64,000 nt of DNA from Tretioscincus oriximinensis. Taxonomy: Eukaryota; Chordata; Lepidosauria; Squamata; Gymnophthalmidae. Numbering within the stretch: position 1 is the stretch's first letter; every line of letters begins with the position of its first letter. This document shows positions 45,500 through 56,497 of this stretch, piece by piece. The position numbers and the translations under genes are program-made. The stretch lies in assembly GCA_022410635.1 (NCBI GenBank), contig JAJVDF010000046.1:1388201-1452200 (forward strand), written 5' to 3'. The notes beneath the pieces are model-generated. The model had not been told where the DNA came from. It saw nothing but the letters and a program-made list of their open reading frames with translations, and did no database searches.

Positions 45500-46118
45500 T
45501 GCAAAAAGCACACACACCTGTTTTATTCAATTGCATTAATACCTCTCTCTTCCCCATTTCCCTGCAAACACAGGTTTGAAACCAAATATGCGAGTTGGGT
45601 CAATTCGGATTCAGTCCCAGGTGGACTCAATGCTTCAGCACTTTGGTTTCGGTTGTTTTTGACACAACTTTGCCATCCACAATCTTGGTGGTTTTAATCT
45701 TGTGAGTGGTTTGCATGGTGCTTTCCAACAAGGAGTCTTTCAGGTTTAGCTCCTCTCCTCCCTCCAGCAGGTTCCTGTAAGTCATGATCTCAACCTTCGA
45801 TTTGTCTGTGATATTCAGAAAGGCCTGATACTCCTCTGCTTGGCGCTGGACATCATTTGGTTTGCAGCAGTAGCCTGTTCAAATGCTCCATCTGCATAGC
45901 ATAGCGGGTCTCCACTTCATGCAAGTTGCCCTCCAGACTGGCTTTCAGGTTTCGCAAAGAGTCCAGCTCAATTTCCAGTGTCTGGACAGTGCAGCACAAT
46001 TCAGTGACAGTGTTCTGGGTGATGAAAAGGATGCTCTCTGTGAACTGCTGGCTCCAGTTTTGTCCAAATCTTCAATGTTCTTCTGAGCCAATGCATCATA
46101 TTGTGCCCGGATAGCACA
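45500..46118 (-). pseudogene. KRT18: KRT18-like processed pseudogene
   Basis: The minus strand encodes, in pieces, IRAQYDALAQKNIEDLDK, then (shifted) WSQQFTESILFITQNTVTEL, LEIELDSLRNLKASLE, NLHEVETRYAMQMEHLNRLL, then (shifted, after a deletion) LLEGGEELNLKDSLLESTMQ and IVDGKVVSKTTETKVLKH with a stop at 45627-45629. The order and the tail are those of type I keratin 18. No intron interrupts the coil 2 to tail region, although keratin genes are split there, so this is a retrocopy. It is 5'-truncated, with at least two frameshifts. On the minus strand an AATAAA-like signal lies near 45523 and a short A run near 45490. Not functional. Confidence 0.88.
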
Positions 46119-46183
46119 ATATGATACATTGGAGTTGATTTTACCTTCATTGAACCCAATGGAATCATCATGTCCAACCTTCC

Positions 46184-46470
46184 CCACACTTTAAAGCTCA
46201 TTATTGTGCAATAAATAGCCACTGCATATCCAATTTTAACAGCCCCCATTTTGTCAAACACAAAAGAAAAATATCTCCGGAGCTTGTATGCAAATTGTAA
46301 TAATCTCATTGGCTCTTGTCACGCAGAGGCTGCCTGGTAATAGTAGGCAGGATCACAGAGAATTCTGGGGATTGTGGTTAGTAAAGCGCANGCTAGTTCC
46401 TTCTGAGGGTCGTCATTCAAAGGCAAAAGAGAGGCAGCAGTTGAATGGTGAGATAAAATGGGGATGAGAG
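46184..46470. repeat. unnamed dispersed repeat, copy 2
   Basis: CCCCATTTTGTCAAACACAA, GCTTGTATGCAAATTGTAAT and AGAGAATTCTGGGGATTGTG are the complement of blocks at 49590-49700. Confidence 0.45.
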
Positions 46471-46589
46471 GCTAGCATGTTTGTTTTTTTAAGTGTTTTT
46501 GAAGCAGGGCAAACAAACAGGTAGCCCTAGTTAATCTCCCAAACACATTTACATGTCTTTGGTCATCTACATTCAGTTTCCAAAAAAAG

Positions 46590-46690
46590 CCTGTTCCTAA
46601 CATTAGTCCCCAAGCATCTGAAGAAGTAAACATTTCCACAAGAGCAAATGCTTTTCAATAGTTAGTCTCCAACTGCTCTTGATGGACTGT
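46590..46690. repeat. degraded hairpin-family copy
   Basis: CCTAACATTAGTCCCCAAGC followed by ATCTGAAGAAGTAAACATTT and TTAGTCTCCAACTGCTCTTG, in the same order as the right half of the element at 34135. Confidence 0.45.
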
Positions 46691-47754
46691 TGTTAAGTGA
46701 GTCTCTTTCCCCTGTCCACTCTGCCAAGTGCCTGTCTTTGACAACATTTTTTAATCATTCAAATGAAAGTGGCACAGTTTTGAAAAGGGCCTTAACGTAC
46801 AATCAGATAAAACTAAGTATTGCAAAAAGAATGCCAAAGATAAGCTACTGTATTAAATGAATTTGAATAAGCTAGAGAATGATAAGAAAATCTAATAGTG
46901 CAATTGATTATTAAGTACATTGCTAGTCAATTAGCCATTATCTTAGTGTATCTCCTCCTTTGAACTTACGGAACATAAGTGCTTTGACTTAAAAACATGG
47001 CATGTTAAATATTATCTCCAAGCCTCCTAGTGCAGTGAAAGCTACCCCGTAACACGTTGAAGTTTTCATTTCTACACTAGATTGCTAAAGTCTCTCAGTT
47101 TACAGATATGGCACTAATTTTTTATACCAATCTATACATTTACCTTATACGAATGCAATATTTCAGGTCTCAAGTTTTTATTCTTATGGAACTTATTTTT
47201 CTGCATTTCTTTTTTTTTTCACTTGAAAAAGTATTTTTCTGCATTTCTTGACTATATTTCTTACTTCATAGAGGCCAATGGAGGAGGAACATGAGTGTAT
47301 TAATATTTGTTTGTTTTTAGTCCCGTCAATGGTGGTTTTCAAGTTTCTGAACAATTCCAAGCAGTGACCATTTCCAAACTATGATAATGCTTCATTCATA
47401 CCCAAATTATAGTACATCCCGATTCAACAGATAGTGTCTTGCAGTAGTTCCAAGGTTGCCATATATCGTGGATTATGTGGATAATCTGTGTTTTCAAGGC
47501 ATCACCCAGGATGAAGGCATGGTTGGGGTGGGGTTGGCAATGGGACTCTAAATTGTGTTCTGGATTTGCAGTCTTGGAATATGGCAATCCTGTTTCAACT
47601 TTGTCACTGAAATTGGTCCCTCAGCCCCATTCCTAGCCCATTGGAACTCTCAGAGGCCAGTTCCCAAACTCATACAAGTTTTGGTGAGTCTTGATTAATG
47701 CCATGCTCTAGTTCAGATTAAGGCAAAGTTAAGTGTAGAAAAAGCTTATGAACC
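46691..47754. other. unannotated non-coding stretch
   Basis: No gene. 47190-47250 holds a short tandem (TTTTTCTGCATTTCTT twice). Confidence 0.5.
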
Positions 47755-48025
47755 TGGTGGATAGGCAAACTAGGACTCACAAGGGGAAATTTTTTTTCAA
47801 CCATATATCTGAGGAGGTGGTGATGNCCACAAATTCATGAAAGTTAGGTATCTTAATAGCTACTTGAAAGGATGTATAGATAAGATCTCTGGTTTGAAGA
47901 GTTAAGTATTCAAAAGTAGATGAGGATTTCATTTTTGTCTTCTGCCATGCACCATGATGTAAGATGTGATGCTGGATTAAATGGGCTATAGGCCTAATTT
48001 AGCAGATCTTTTCTTATGTTCTTTC
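47755..48025 (+). repeat. CR1-like LINE 3' end, diverged
   Basis: GTGATGCTGGATTAAATGGG, CTATAGGCCTAATTTAGCAG and ATCTTTTCTTATGTTCTTTC correspond to the tail at 60220-60290 with many changes. Confidence 0.6.
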
Positions 48026-48387
48026 GGGAATAAAGCTGAACTTTGAGGCCCCTGATAAGTAGAGGAATAATACATTTTCAGCACTTCTTTTTTGGAATAG
48101 CTATCTGGGAAACAATAGCTCTATTGTAACATCTTTCTCTACAAAGGTCAACCTGACTTGAGTTTCCCTTGAAACATTTCCTGTATGATATGCTAGAAGA
48201 ATAGAATAAGGAGGAAGCTATCACTCCAACTGTACAAGCTCCGGGTTCCCTTAATAGATAATTAAAAGGCTAAAGTGTCCCTGAATGAAAACAAGCATGA
48301 TGATTTCACTAATGTTAATATTATAGGCCACTTCCAGGTGAGGTTTTAGTTACACCAGGAAAATTCCAAGTGATCATGGAGTTTCAG

Positions 48388-48726
48388 TAGGGTTGCCATA
48401 TTATGGCAACCCAAAACCGGGACGGGGTGGGGTGGGGGTGCGTGCGCGCGTANGCGCGTACGCACATGTGCACGTGCACGTGCGCGCGCATGCGCATATG
48501 GACGCTTGTAGCGAGACAGGCAGAACGTCTTTCCTGCCTGTCTCACAAGCGTCCATGCGCNNNNNNNNNNNNNNNNNNNNNNNNNNNNNNNNNNNNNNNN
48601 NNNNNNNNNNNNNNNNNNNNNNNNNAACCCGGGATTTTAAAACTTTTTTTTAAAATCCAGCCGGGACAATAAAATTGTCCCTAAAACCGTGAATGTCCAG
48701 GTTTACTGGGACGTATGGCAACCCTA
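48388..48726. mobile_element. hAT-like element with internal hairpin and sequence gap
   Basis: TAGGGTTGCCATA left, TATGGCAACCCTA right, flanked by the 8-base duplication AGTTTCAG at 48380-48387 and 48727-48734. Inside lie a GT/GC alternating tract (48431-48500), a hairpin GGACGCTTGTAGCGAGACAG against CTGTCTCACAAGCGTCC, and 65 unknown bases (48561-48625). Confidence 0.8.
48561..48625. other. assembly gap (65 n)
   Basis: Run of n immediately after a strong hairpin and a purine-pyrimidine tract, which probably hindered sequencing. The true length is unknown. Confidence 0.95.
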
Positions 48727-49029
48727 AGTTTCAGTAATCCTTTCATGAAAAAGCTCCATTGCTCCAGATTTTCCTGAAAAATCCAAGCTGCTTTTCCTCT
48801 TCCCCTGAAGTCCGTGTGTGAAGAGCCAGCATTTGGCAAGGCATACATACTGAAACTTCAGTTTAACCCATTCGTCTGGATAGTGGATTAAATACACAAC
48901 TGTAAATATTTTTTTAGAAATCATAGATAGATTCATAACTAACTTGGTCATACTCAAATAGTGATTATAGATCATCCAGTACGGCCCAGTGATTTTAATT
49001 TTTTTATATATTTGGTTATGACAGTTGAA

Positions 49030-49480
49030 AGGAAAATGATAAAAAATGCTGATAACATGGAGTTGGGAGGCACTGCTAATGCTAGAGACAATGGGCTACA
49101 ACTAATTGAATGATATTGAATAGGGAGAAATGCAATGTCCTACATATGTCCTCATATGAAATGGGAGAATACGGTTGAACAGAAGGAGCTGGGTGTATTA
49201 ATAAATCAGAGGCTGAATTTGAGTCTACAGTGTGATGCAACTGCAAAAAAGGCAAATACAATTCTAGGAGGTATTGCAAGAAGCACAGAGTCCACATTTT
49301 ACTCCTTGGTCAGACTCAGGTAGAGTCTGGATACTCTAATTTTAAGAAGACAACCTGGAGCAAGTTCAAAGGAGAGCTACCAACTTGGTGAGTGGTGGTC
49401 AGAAAACTATAAGGAATAGTTAAAGGATCTAGGAATGTTAAGCTTTCAAAACAGAAGTTTTAGGCTGTTTCCCCTCTACA
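49030..49480 (+). repeat. CR1 LINE ORF2 C-terminal fragment
   Basis: The frame from 49135 reads ENTVEQKELGVLINQRLNLS, then QCDATAKKANTILGGIARST, matching the CR1 reverse transcriptase block with KDLGVLV and KKAN-ILG motifs. It stops soon after; sequence beyond is non-coding decay (CTGGAGCAAGTTCAAAGGAG). Confidence 0.75.
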
Positions 49481-49735
49481 AGTTTTTTTAAAAAGCGAGA
49501 CCACCTATTCACAAATATGTCCCCTTTTACTTTCAATCTTCCTGGCAGTTCCCTCTCTTTCTCGACAGATCCTGGCAATTCTCATGACATCAGAAGCCCC
49601 AGCATTCTCTGAGAACCTGCATACAGTTCCCAATGAGCATATTACAATTTGCATACTGAAGCTCTGATGTAGCTTTTCTTTTGGCCTTTACAAAATGGAG
49701 GCTGCTAAATCACATGAAATGAGGAAACTATTTAC
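49449..49735. repeat. unnamed dispersed repeat, copy 3
   Basis: CCCAGCATTCTCTGAGAACC, GAGCATATTACAATTTGCAT and CTTTACAAAATGGAGGCTGC match copies 1 and 2. Confidence 0.45.
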
Positions 49736-49748
49736 TATGCAGCAAAGA

Positions 49749-49940
49749 AGAAGAAGAATCGAGCTTTTACACTCCACTCTTTTCCAGAGCAGCTTACAGG
49801 GTTAATTTTCCCCCGAAGACTTATATTTTTATTCTATCTTCCCCATCAAGTTAATGATGGGACTCATTTATCTAATTGATATGCAAATTATGAATTTGCT
49901 TATCTTTCGAATAGCTGAGTTGGCAAGAGCTGCAGGGATC
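49749..49940 (-). repeat. tRNA-derived SINE, minus strand, 3' part
   Basis: AGAAGAAGAATCGAGCTTTT, CCAGAGCAGCTTACAGGGTT and CTTTCGAATAGCTGAGTTGG, the complement of the SINE at 20895. Confidence 0.7.
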
Positions 49941-50018
49941 TTGATTTGAGCAGGGAGTTGAACCTGATGACCCTGGAGATCCTTTCCAACTCTATGATTC
50001 TATAATGTCCAAGAAGAA
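49941..50018 (+). repeat. CR1 LINE tail
   Basis: GAGCAGGGAGTTGAACCTGA, TGACCCTGGAGATCC and TTCCAACTCTATGATTCTAT. Confidence 0.8.
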
Positions 50019-50339
50019 TGTGCAGAATAAAAAAAAATCACTGAGATGATTTTGGAAATACCGCAAAGTATTTCTACGAACAGGCAGGCATGATGGCTTG
50101 CAAAGACATCTCAGTGCATCTTAATTCATGGTTTTATTTATCTACTTACCCTATCCAGTCCCATACACGCAATGGATAATATATCAAATTCAGTTGTCAC
50201 TCTAAAGAACAATAGGTATTGATTAAAATGTTGATATTGTATTCAATTGTACTACCATGATACAGAAACTTATAAGCCTCTTATTGGGCCCTAAAACATC
50301 TGCATGGTTTAGATTGAATGCAAAGTGACACTGCTTTGC

Positions 50340-50930
50340 TATTGGTGAGTGCAATTCAATTTTACCATTTGTCCTCAGTAAAATAAAGTCTTTAGCCAAG
50401 AGGTCGATTTTTTAGAAGTGTCTCTTTTGGCTCCAGCATGCAAGCCAGTAATTGGAGAAATAAAAAGGTGGATCACTTTGATCTCAGCGAGGTGCTAATT
50501 TGTAAGATCTGGAGGTTGTTAAGAACTTAAGGAAGCAAAGAATCAGTCCATAAACAATGACCTTTATCTCGAAGGCCATTACTGACGCATTACTCTTTAG
50601 ATACATTCATTTACACAAGTATTTGAAGACAAGACAATGTGTCAATAAAGGAATTAGACCAGACACCTCGGGTCCTTCAGGTTTATCTCAGTTTGCTGAC
50701 AGGAACAGTAGGTGACATTGGAGCACAGAAAACACTTCAAAGTCTCTTGGGCCTTGGTTTTTCCTCAGAAGCCAAATAACATTTACTGCTTTGGTAGCAA
50801 CACACAATGTATTGGGAGAATGCAGCAGCTGGAAGATGAAAGCTTTGTCCACTTAGCAAATACAAAGCTTTCCCATCCAGTAGTCTTTAACCAGATTTAA
50901 TTCAACCATTGTGGCTTCTGAAAACTGAAA
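50340..50930. other. low-repeat stretch, candidate regulatory DNA
   Basis: No repeat-family match. Contains CTTTGATCT (TCF/LEF-type, 50476-50484), CATAAACAATGACC (SOX-like) and GCCAGTAATTGGAG. Function is inference. Confidence 0.3.
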
Positions 50931-51394
50931 TTTGATGAAAAGGGCATTATAAATTAGTGCTATTATTATTGCTTTTTTTACGTTTATCTTGATCCTTTTT
51001 TAAGAATGCTTGTTTTAAAAGGATGGAATATCAAACCATCTAAAGTTACAGTAATCTGGAAAATTTCTTACTAATGTGTCTGACCAACACATCATCTGCT
51101 GAGTAAAGATGCTAAAGGGTAAGGTAATCCCTTTACCAAGATCTTTCAGGATATAATTAAATATTTCAAATAATATTACAAAGACTGAAAATGACATTTT
51201 AATGCAGAATTGTATTTTCCATTAAGCAGATATCATGAGACTATTGGCAGTTATTTTGAGCATTGCTTTAAATTAAAAAAGGAAATTTTATTGTACTGTA
51301 ATTGTAAATATCATAATGTCAACATACAAAAAAGGTATCAGTATTCTGTATTTAGCTTTTTGATAAATTATTGACCTGTGTCGAAGATCTGCAG

Positions 51395-51520
51395 AAGAGG
51401 CCTTTCCAATTGAACCACCACTCTCAATAGCAATGTAGGTGGAAATCCAGGATAGGAGCTGCTCAGTGATGGCCCCCAGATTATAGAAAAGTCTCCCCCC
51501 CCCCCCAAGTTGTCAGGCAC
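51395..51520 (+). repeat. L2-like LINE, left part
   Basis: GAGCTGCTCAGTGATGGCCC and CAGATTATAGAAAAGTCTCC correspond to the same part of the L2 piece at 780-830. Split from 51841-52000 by a SINE. Confidence 0.55.
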
Positions 51521-51840
51521 AAAGGGCGCAGTCACTAAGGGGACGGTCTCTCATCTGAGAAAGATGAGGCCCTGTTTCGGATGTAGGGAGGGCCTTCTAC
51601 TAGCCTGCAGTTTATGAACCCTCTATTAGCCTGCAGCTCTAGCCAACCCAGCTATTCAAAAGCAGGAACTGAAAGAAATTGCAACAGGTTGCAACTAGAT
51701 AAATGGGGAAGCTAGAATGCAAGCTTTGGGGTGAAAAATAACCTTGTATGCTGCTTTGAGTCCCTTCGGGTAAGAAAAGCGGGATACAAAAACCNAGTTC
51801 TCCTTTTCCTCCTCCTCCCCCCTCCTCCTCCTTTTTGTAT
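51521..51840 (+). repeat. tRNA-derived SINE inserted in L2
   Basis: GGGCGCAGTCACTAAGGGGA, CCTGTTTCGGATGTAGGGAG, CTACTAGCCTGCAG (partly duplicated), CTTTGAGTCCCTTCGGGTAA and GCGGGATACAAAAACC. Followed by a CCT/TTC-rich tail. Confidence 0.7.
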
Positions 51841-52000
51841 ACATTCAGAAAATAATTGAAGATGAACCTATTTATCCAGTCTTTGATTGAAGAAACAGCT
51901 TCCCCTTCAACTTTCAGGCCCTGTTATTGTTTTTAGCAAGCTCACTTTGCATTTTGTTTTTATTGTTTAGCAAACAATTTTAAAAATGAACCAATATGTA
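51841..52000 (+). repeat. L2-like LINE, right part
   Basis: ATAATTGAAGATGAACCTAT, CAGTCTTTGATTGAAGAAAC: continuation of the L2 piece ending at 51520, as judged against 860-920. Confidence 0.5.
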
Positions 52001-52689
52001 GGCCTCCACTGGGCATTTTCCATCACTTGTGTACATCTAGTTTTAAGCGTGTTTTAACATTTATACAGAGATAATCGTTTCTCATTCTGATATATTTTTT
52101 AACACCAAATGCACAAAAAAGGAAGGCTCCCTGCATAGTTTTGATCCTCCTTACACTTATACTTGGCCACTTGTAGAATTAGAGAAGCATTGGAAAGTGA
52201 AGCTGGTTGCCCAAATGTCTTCTACTGGTGGTTTACAAAAATCCTTCTTGTGTACTTTATTATTTTTAATCCCTTGTTTGTGGTTGGAAGTGTTCTTCTG
52301 TCTTCAATTTGTGGCCATTCACTAACCACCAGTTGTGCTTCTGCCAGGAGCTGCCCCCGCTCCAGAAGCTCTTCTGGGCAACCACAAAGATTTAGAGAAT
52401 TCGGATGCAATTGAGTATTTACAGTGGGGTAGTTCAGATGTCAAGAAAATTTGAAGCGTTGAAGAAATAATGAACAGAGTTATGGTTGTGAACATTGTGC
52501 ACCAATTTCTTTATCTTGTAAGGACCACCATACTAAGAATCTAATCCTGAATGAATTGATCCAATTTCTAAATTCCCACTGTTTGCATCACTGCTGATCT
52601 ATCAATTTGGAATGATTGTAGCTTTAAAAAGGTTTTAAAGCCTCATCAAGGCTAAGTATATCAATGGCTATAAGAATGAATGATTAAGA
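52001..52689. other. unannotated non-coding stretch
   Basis: No gene or recognised repeat. Confidence 0.5.
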
Positions 52690-52800
52690 ACCCCAAGGCT
52701 TGCATTCTATCTTCCCCATTTTCTATAGTCTGGGGGCCACCACTGAGCTGCCCTATCCTGGATTCCACCTACATTGCTATTGAGAGTTATGGTACAATTG
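52690..52800 (-). repeat. mixed SINE/L2 fragment
   Basis: CAAGGCTTGCATTCTATCTT (SINE-like), then TCTATAGTCTGGGGGCCACC and CCTATCCTGGATTCCACCTA, the complement of the L2 stretch at 51430-51500. Confidence 0.5.
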
Positions 52801-52907
52801 GAAAGGTTGAAGAGACAGACAGAATACCTCTAAACACCAATTGCAGGATGTTGAGAGCATGTGAAGGTTTTGCCTTTAATGTCTGTTTGAGAATGCTCAG
52901 AACTAGA

Positions 52908-53222
52908 AAAAGGTGGATCACTCTTGGAGACTCTTTGGCCCGAGGAATTTACTTCCAGAAGAGATGGTTGTAGCTAACAACCTGGATAGCTTTGAGAGAG
53001 GATTAGACAAGTTCCTGGGCACCAAGGGTATGTCTGGATACTTTAGCAACAGGCAGTATTCCTGAAATACCGTTTGCAGGGCATTGAGAACAGGTCNGTA
53101 CTTTGTCTCCTTCTGTTCCAGACTGCCCAGGTGCAATTGGAGGGTCTCTGTGTGAGACAGAATGCTGGACTAGATGGGCTCTGGCCCAATTCAGCATGGC
53201 TCCTCTTATGTTCTTATGTTCA
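52908..53222 (+). repeat. CR1-like LINE 3' end
   Basis: GAATTTACTTCCAGAAGAGA, GAGAGGATTAGACAAGTTCC, GAATGCTGGACTAGATGGGC and CTCCTCTTATGTTCTTATGT. Confidence 0.75.
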
Positions 53223-53319
53223 AGTTAGGTCTATATTTTCCCATATAGAGGAATTTTGCATAACAAGGTTTGCATTACACAGTCGCTGCGTGCACATGAG
53301 TATTTTCTTCCTCAATCGT

Positions 53320-53645
53320 ATAGAAGAAGAAGAAGAAGAACTTGGCTCTTATATCCCCTTTTCTCACCTTTTCAAAGGGACTCAAAGCAGCTTACAAGGG
53401 TATTTTGCCTGAAGGCTCACATTCTATCTTCCTTACCAGGCTATGGTGGTTCCCNTGTATCTACTTGCAGTCAGTTGCAATTTCTTGCAATTCATGCTTT
53501 TGAATAGCTGGCTTGGCTAGAGCTGCAGGCTAGTGGAAGGTGCTCACCCCTCCCCACNTCCAACACAGGGCTTTGAAACCCAATCTCCCAGATGAGAGAC
53601 GAATTCCTAAGCGACTGAGCCATTTGCACCTGCAGCCATTTGTGC
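53320..53645 (-). repeat. tRNA-derived SINE, minus strand
   Basis: AGAAGAAGAACTTGGCTCTT, CAAAGGGACTCAAAGCAGCT, TTGAAACCCAATCTCCCAGA (B-box complement) and CCTAAGCGACTGAGCCATTT (A-box complement). Confidence 0.8.
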
Positions 53646-53909
53646 CTGCCTGTATAGAGATGAGGAAGGTTCCACCACATGTGTTAAGCATGTTTCAGCA
53701 GTTGTCCCACAATAAAAACCATTTATCCCAGAATAAACTATTGCTGGGATATTCAGGCACCATTGTGGAGAAGCTCCGACATCTCACAGCCAATCTCTGT
53801 CATCTCATAACCAACCCCCTTCCTTTCCCACATGTACNCATGGTGCGAGAGACAGGAGGAAGCGCCACCTCCTTGCTTTGGTGGGGAAATCTGCCCACCT
53901 TTTCCTAAG

Positions 53910-54120
53910 CCCAGCCAGCCCTCCTCCTGGTTTCGGGGCTGATGCCTGGAGATCGGCTCAGTGAAGCGATGAGCAGAACATTGTTGCTGTCAAATGGTTC
54001 GGCTGAGGCAAGGAGGAGGAGGTGGGGAGGTTGACAGGACGTCTGTCAATGCTGCTTGTCACTTNGCCGAGCCAATCTCCAGAGAGGAGCCCCTGAAAGC
54101 AGGCGGAGGGCTAGCTGGGC
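53910..54120. repeat. GC-rich palindromic unit A
   Basis: CCCAGCCAGCCCTCCTCCTG and CTGGAGATCGGCTCAGTGAA pair with GCCGAGCCAATCTCCAG and GGCGGAGGGCTAGCTGGG. It shares sequence with unit B. Confidence 0.7.
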
Positions 54121-54147
54121 TTTGGAAAGGCTTCTCATGACATGCAG

Positions 54148-54417
54148 CCGGCTCTGCTGCGTTGCTTCAGCTGTGCCCTCCTTCTAGCCAGCCCTCTGCC
54201 TGACTTTGGGGGCTGCTTCCTGGAGATCAGCTTGGCGAAGCGACGAGCAGCAATGACAGACNTCCCCGTCTCCTCCTCCTTGGCTCAGCTGAACCTTTTG
54301 ACTGAGACGACATCCTGCTCGGCGCTTTGCCGAGCCAATCTCCAGGCAGCAGCCCCTGAAGCCAGCCAGAGGGCTGGCTGGAAGGAGGGCACAGCCAAAG
54401 CAATGCGGTGGAGCCGG
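54148..54417. repeat. GC-rich palindromic unit B
   Basis: Left CCGGCTCTGCTGCGTTGCTT and CAGCTGTGCCCTCC pair with GGAGGGCACAGCC and AAAGCAATGCGGTGGAGCCGG at the right; the inner CCTGGAGATCAGCTTGGCGA pairs with TTTGCCGAGCCAATCTCCAGG. The open frame across it is a by-product. Confidence 0.75.
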
Positions 54418-54972
54418 AAGTATACATATGCACAGACATGCNATTGTTATATTTTGGAATATAGCTTCATGTTGTGCATGGACACACTATTGCTGTATTC
54501 CAGGATATAACAATGTAGCGCTTTTTCGGTCATCGTGTGCACACAGCCAGTGTTTTGCAGGCACAAAAGCATAGCAAAATAGAGGGAGTTTCATTAGAGA
54601 TTTTTCTTCTAATAGTTTTTCATTGAACAAAATTTTATACTGATACAAGTGTTTGATTTTGATAGGCCAGAGCAGGTGGTCTACCAGAGTGTTTCCTATG
54701 TTCAATGACATGAAACACCACCAAGGGTGGACTGGAAAGACCCATCAAGTAGTGCTAGCAGCTACTGCAAGTGTTAGGAAAAGCTCGGCCTTAGCAATGC
54801 TTATGTCAAAACAGCTGAATACTGTGAGAAGATATTGTCATGAGGACACTGTGCCTTCGCAACATACCTAAAGTGTTTTAATGGAAGCATGCAAATTTAG
54901 TCTTCATTTACTTTGTCCTGGTACTTTTTTTATTCTGGTGCCCAGAGCATACCACATTCATAATAACAGGCT

Positions 54973-54993
54973 GAGGGGGGGGGGGGGGGGGGG
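54973..54993. repeat. poly-G tract
   Basis: About 20 consecutive G, potentially quadruplex-forming and hard to sequence. Confidence 0.85.
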
Positions 54994-56497
54994 TGGTAGG
55001 ATATTTGCTTTGTCTCTGTTTATTTTGTCTGAAATAAAAATATGAATTGCATTAGTTACTGAAGTCTGCAGAATATATCTGGAGCTAACCACAGAAGTTA
55101 TATTGAACAGAAGGTGCCTCTAGTGAAGTCTGTCTAGTTTTATGTTAATGTACAAATAAATTCCATTAGGTGCCTGAACTGTAAGCACTGAACCATGGCA
55201 TGATTATGTCTTGCACTACATTCTACCTATCCATCTCCAAATCCTTATTTAATTTCTGTCTTGCTGCTTTACTCTTCTAAAAAGAAAACATATTTAAACT
55301 GTGGAATAAAGAATTATCTAAATATGGACTGACCGACTGACCATCATCTCAACCTATTTCATCTGTGGGCCCCATCCAAATGAACTGCTTTGTCACAGAA
55401 TTTCCTTTTTCTGTAGGGAAAAGCCAATTACGTGTCTGCCCTCAAATCCATGTTATTGCAGTGAAGAAATTGATGTACATTTCATGTGTGGATCATGATT
55501 GGCATCTAACCTCTCCCCTTACATCTGAGTTCTAGGAAGTAAACAAAGAGCACATATTTTGTCTGGAATAGTGCCAGATTTATGGCTCACCCCTGCTAGC
55601 ACATGCCACACAGAGGTTTTTTAGCGTGGAGTTGTAGGAACCCACTTCAACATCAGAAAAGATGTACTGGCTGGAAAATCCGCAAAAAAGGAGGTTTGTA
55701 GCAAATGCATTGCTAAAGCTATGTGAGAACATGAGGTGAATCNTCCTGATGTAACTACCATAGCAAAAGAAATATCTCCTTTGGATGGAGCCTGATACCT
55801 GTTGAAGTTATTTTTCCAATTTGNACATTACTGCCTCAAGTCCTTCTGCAACTACTAGAACCACTTTCATTTTCTACATATTCTCTAGTTGTTTNAATCT
55901 TGGTATTTCTCCAGTTCTTTCTTACATATTCTTTCTTCCTAGTGTTCTCTGCTTTCAAAGTTGAACTGGTTCACATTGTATGCAATGCAAAGAGCCCTGT
56001 GAGTTGGCTCTAGATGGCCTGTGTTATGGTCGTGTTGCCTTCAGTGGGCTAAAAGAGCTCTAAAGGTTCCATTTGGTGTTAAATTATGTCAAGCTTAAAT
56101 CTCTGCAGGTATGTCCTCTTCCATCATTTTCTTCAACAGTGGGCACAGTGACGCAAGAAGGCATTTTGGTGTTGTTTACCACCGATTACTGATAAGTGGT
56201 TCCTTAAATCCAGTTTCCTGCTTTAGAGCTTGGTTCCAGGCCCAGTGGATCTGGCAACCTATTGTCACTGGGTCTCAGGAATCCTGTGGTCACTGGGGAA
56301 CTTTTATTCTGTGGAATGCTGGTAAGGAGGTTAGGGATGAAACTAGATGAGAAAAGGGGGCTGAGTCAGATGGGGTCAAGGTGTAGAGACAAGGGGTTCA
56401 AGAAAATTAAGGTTTCCCAGACAAAAGTAAGATCCATTAAAAATGTTCTGCTTTTTTCTGATAACCATAGGCAGAGAGGGCAAAACAATACAAAATA

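Noticed and set aside
45500..46118. Functional keratin gene
   Set aside because: Frameshifts, an internal deletion and missing head and coil 1; intronless retrocopy.
54142..54510. 122-codon open frame with a signal-peptide-like start
   Set aside because: Falls within palindromic unit B; both arms are read as protein.
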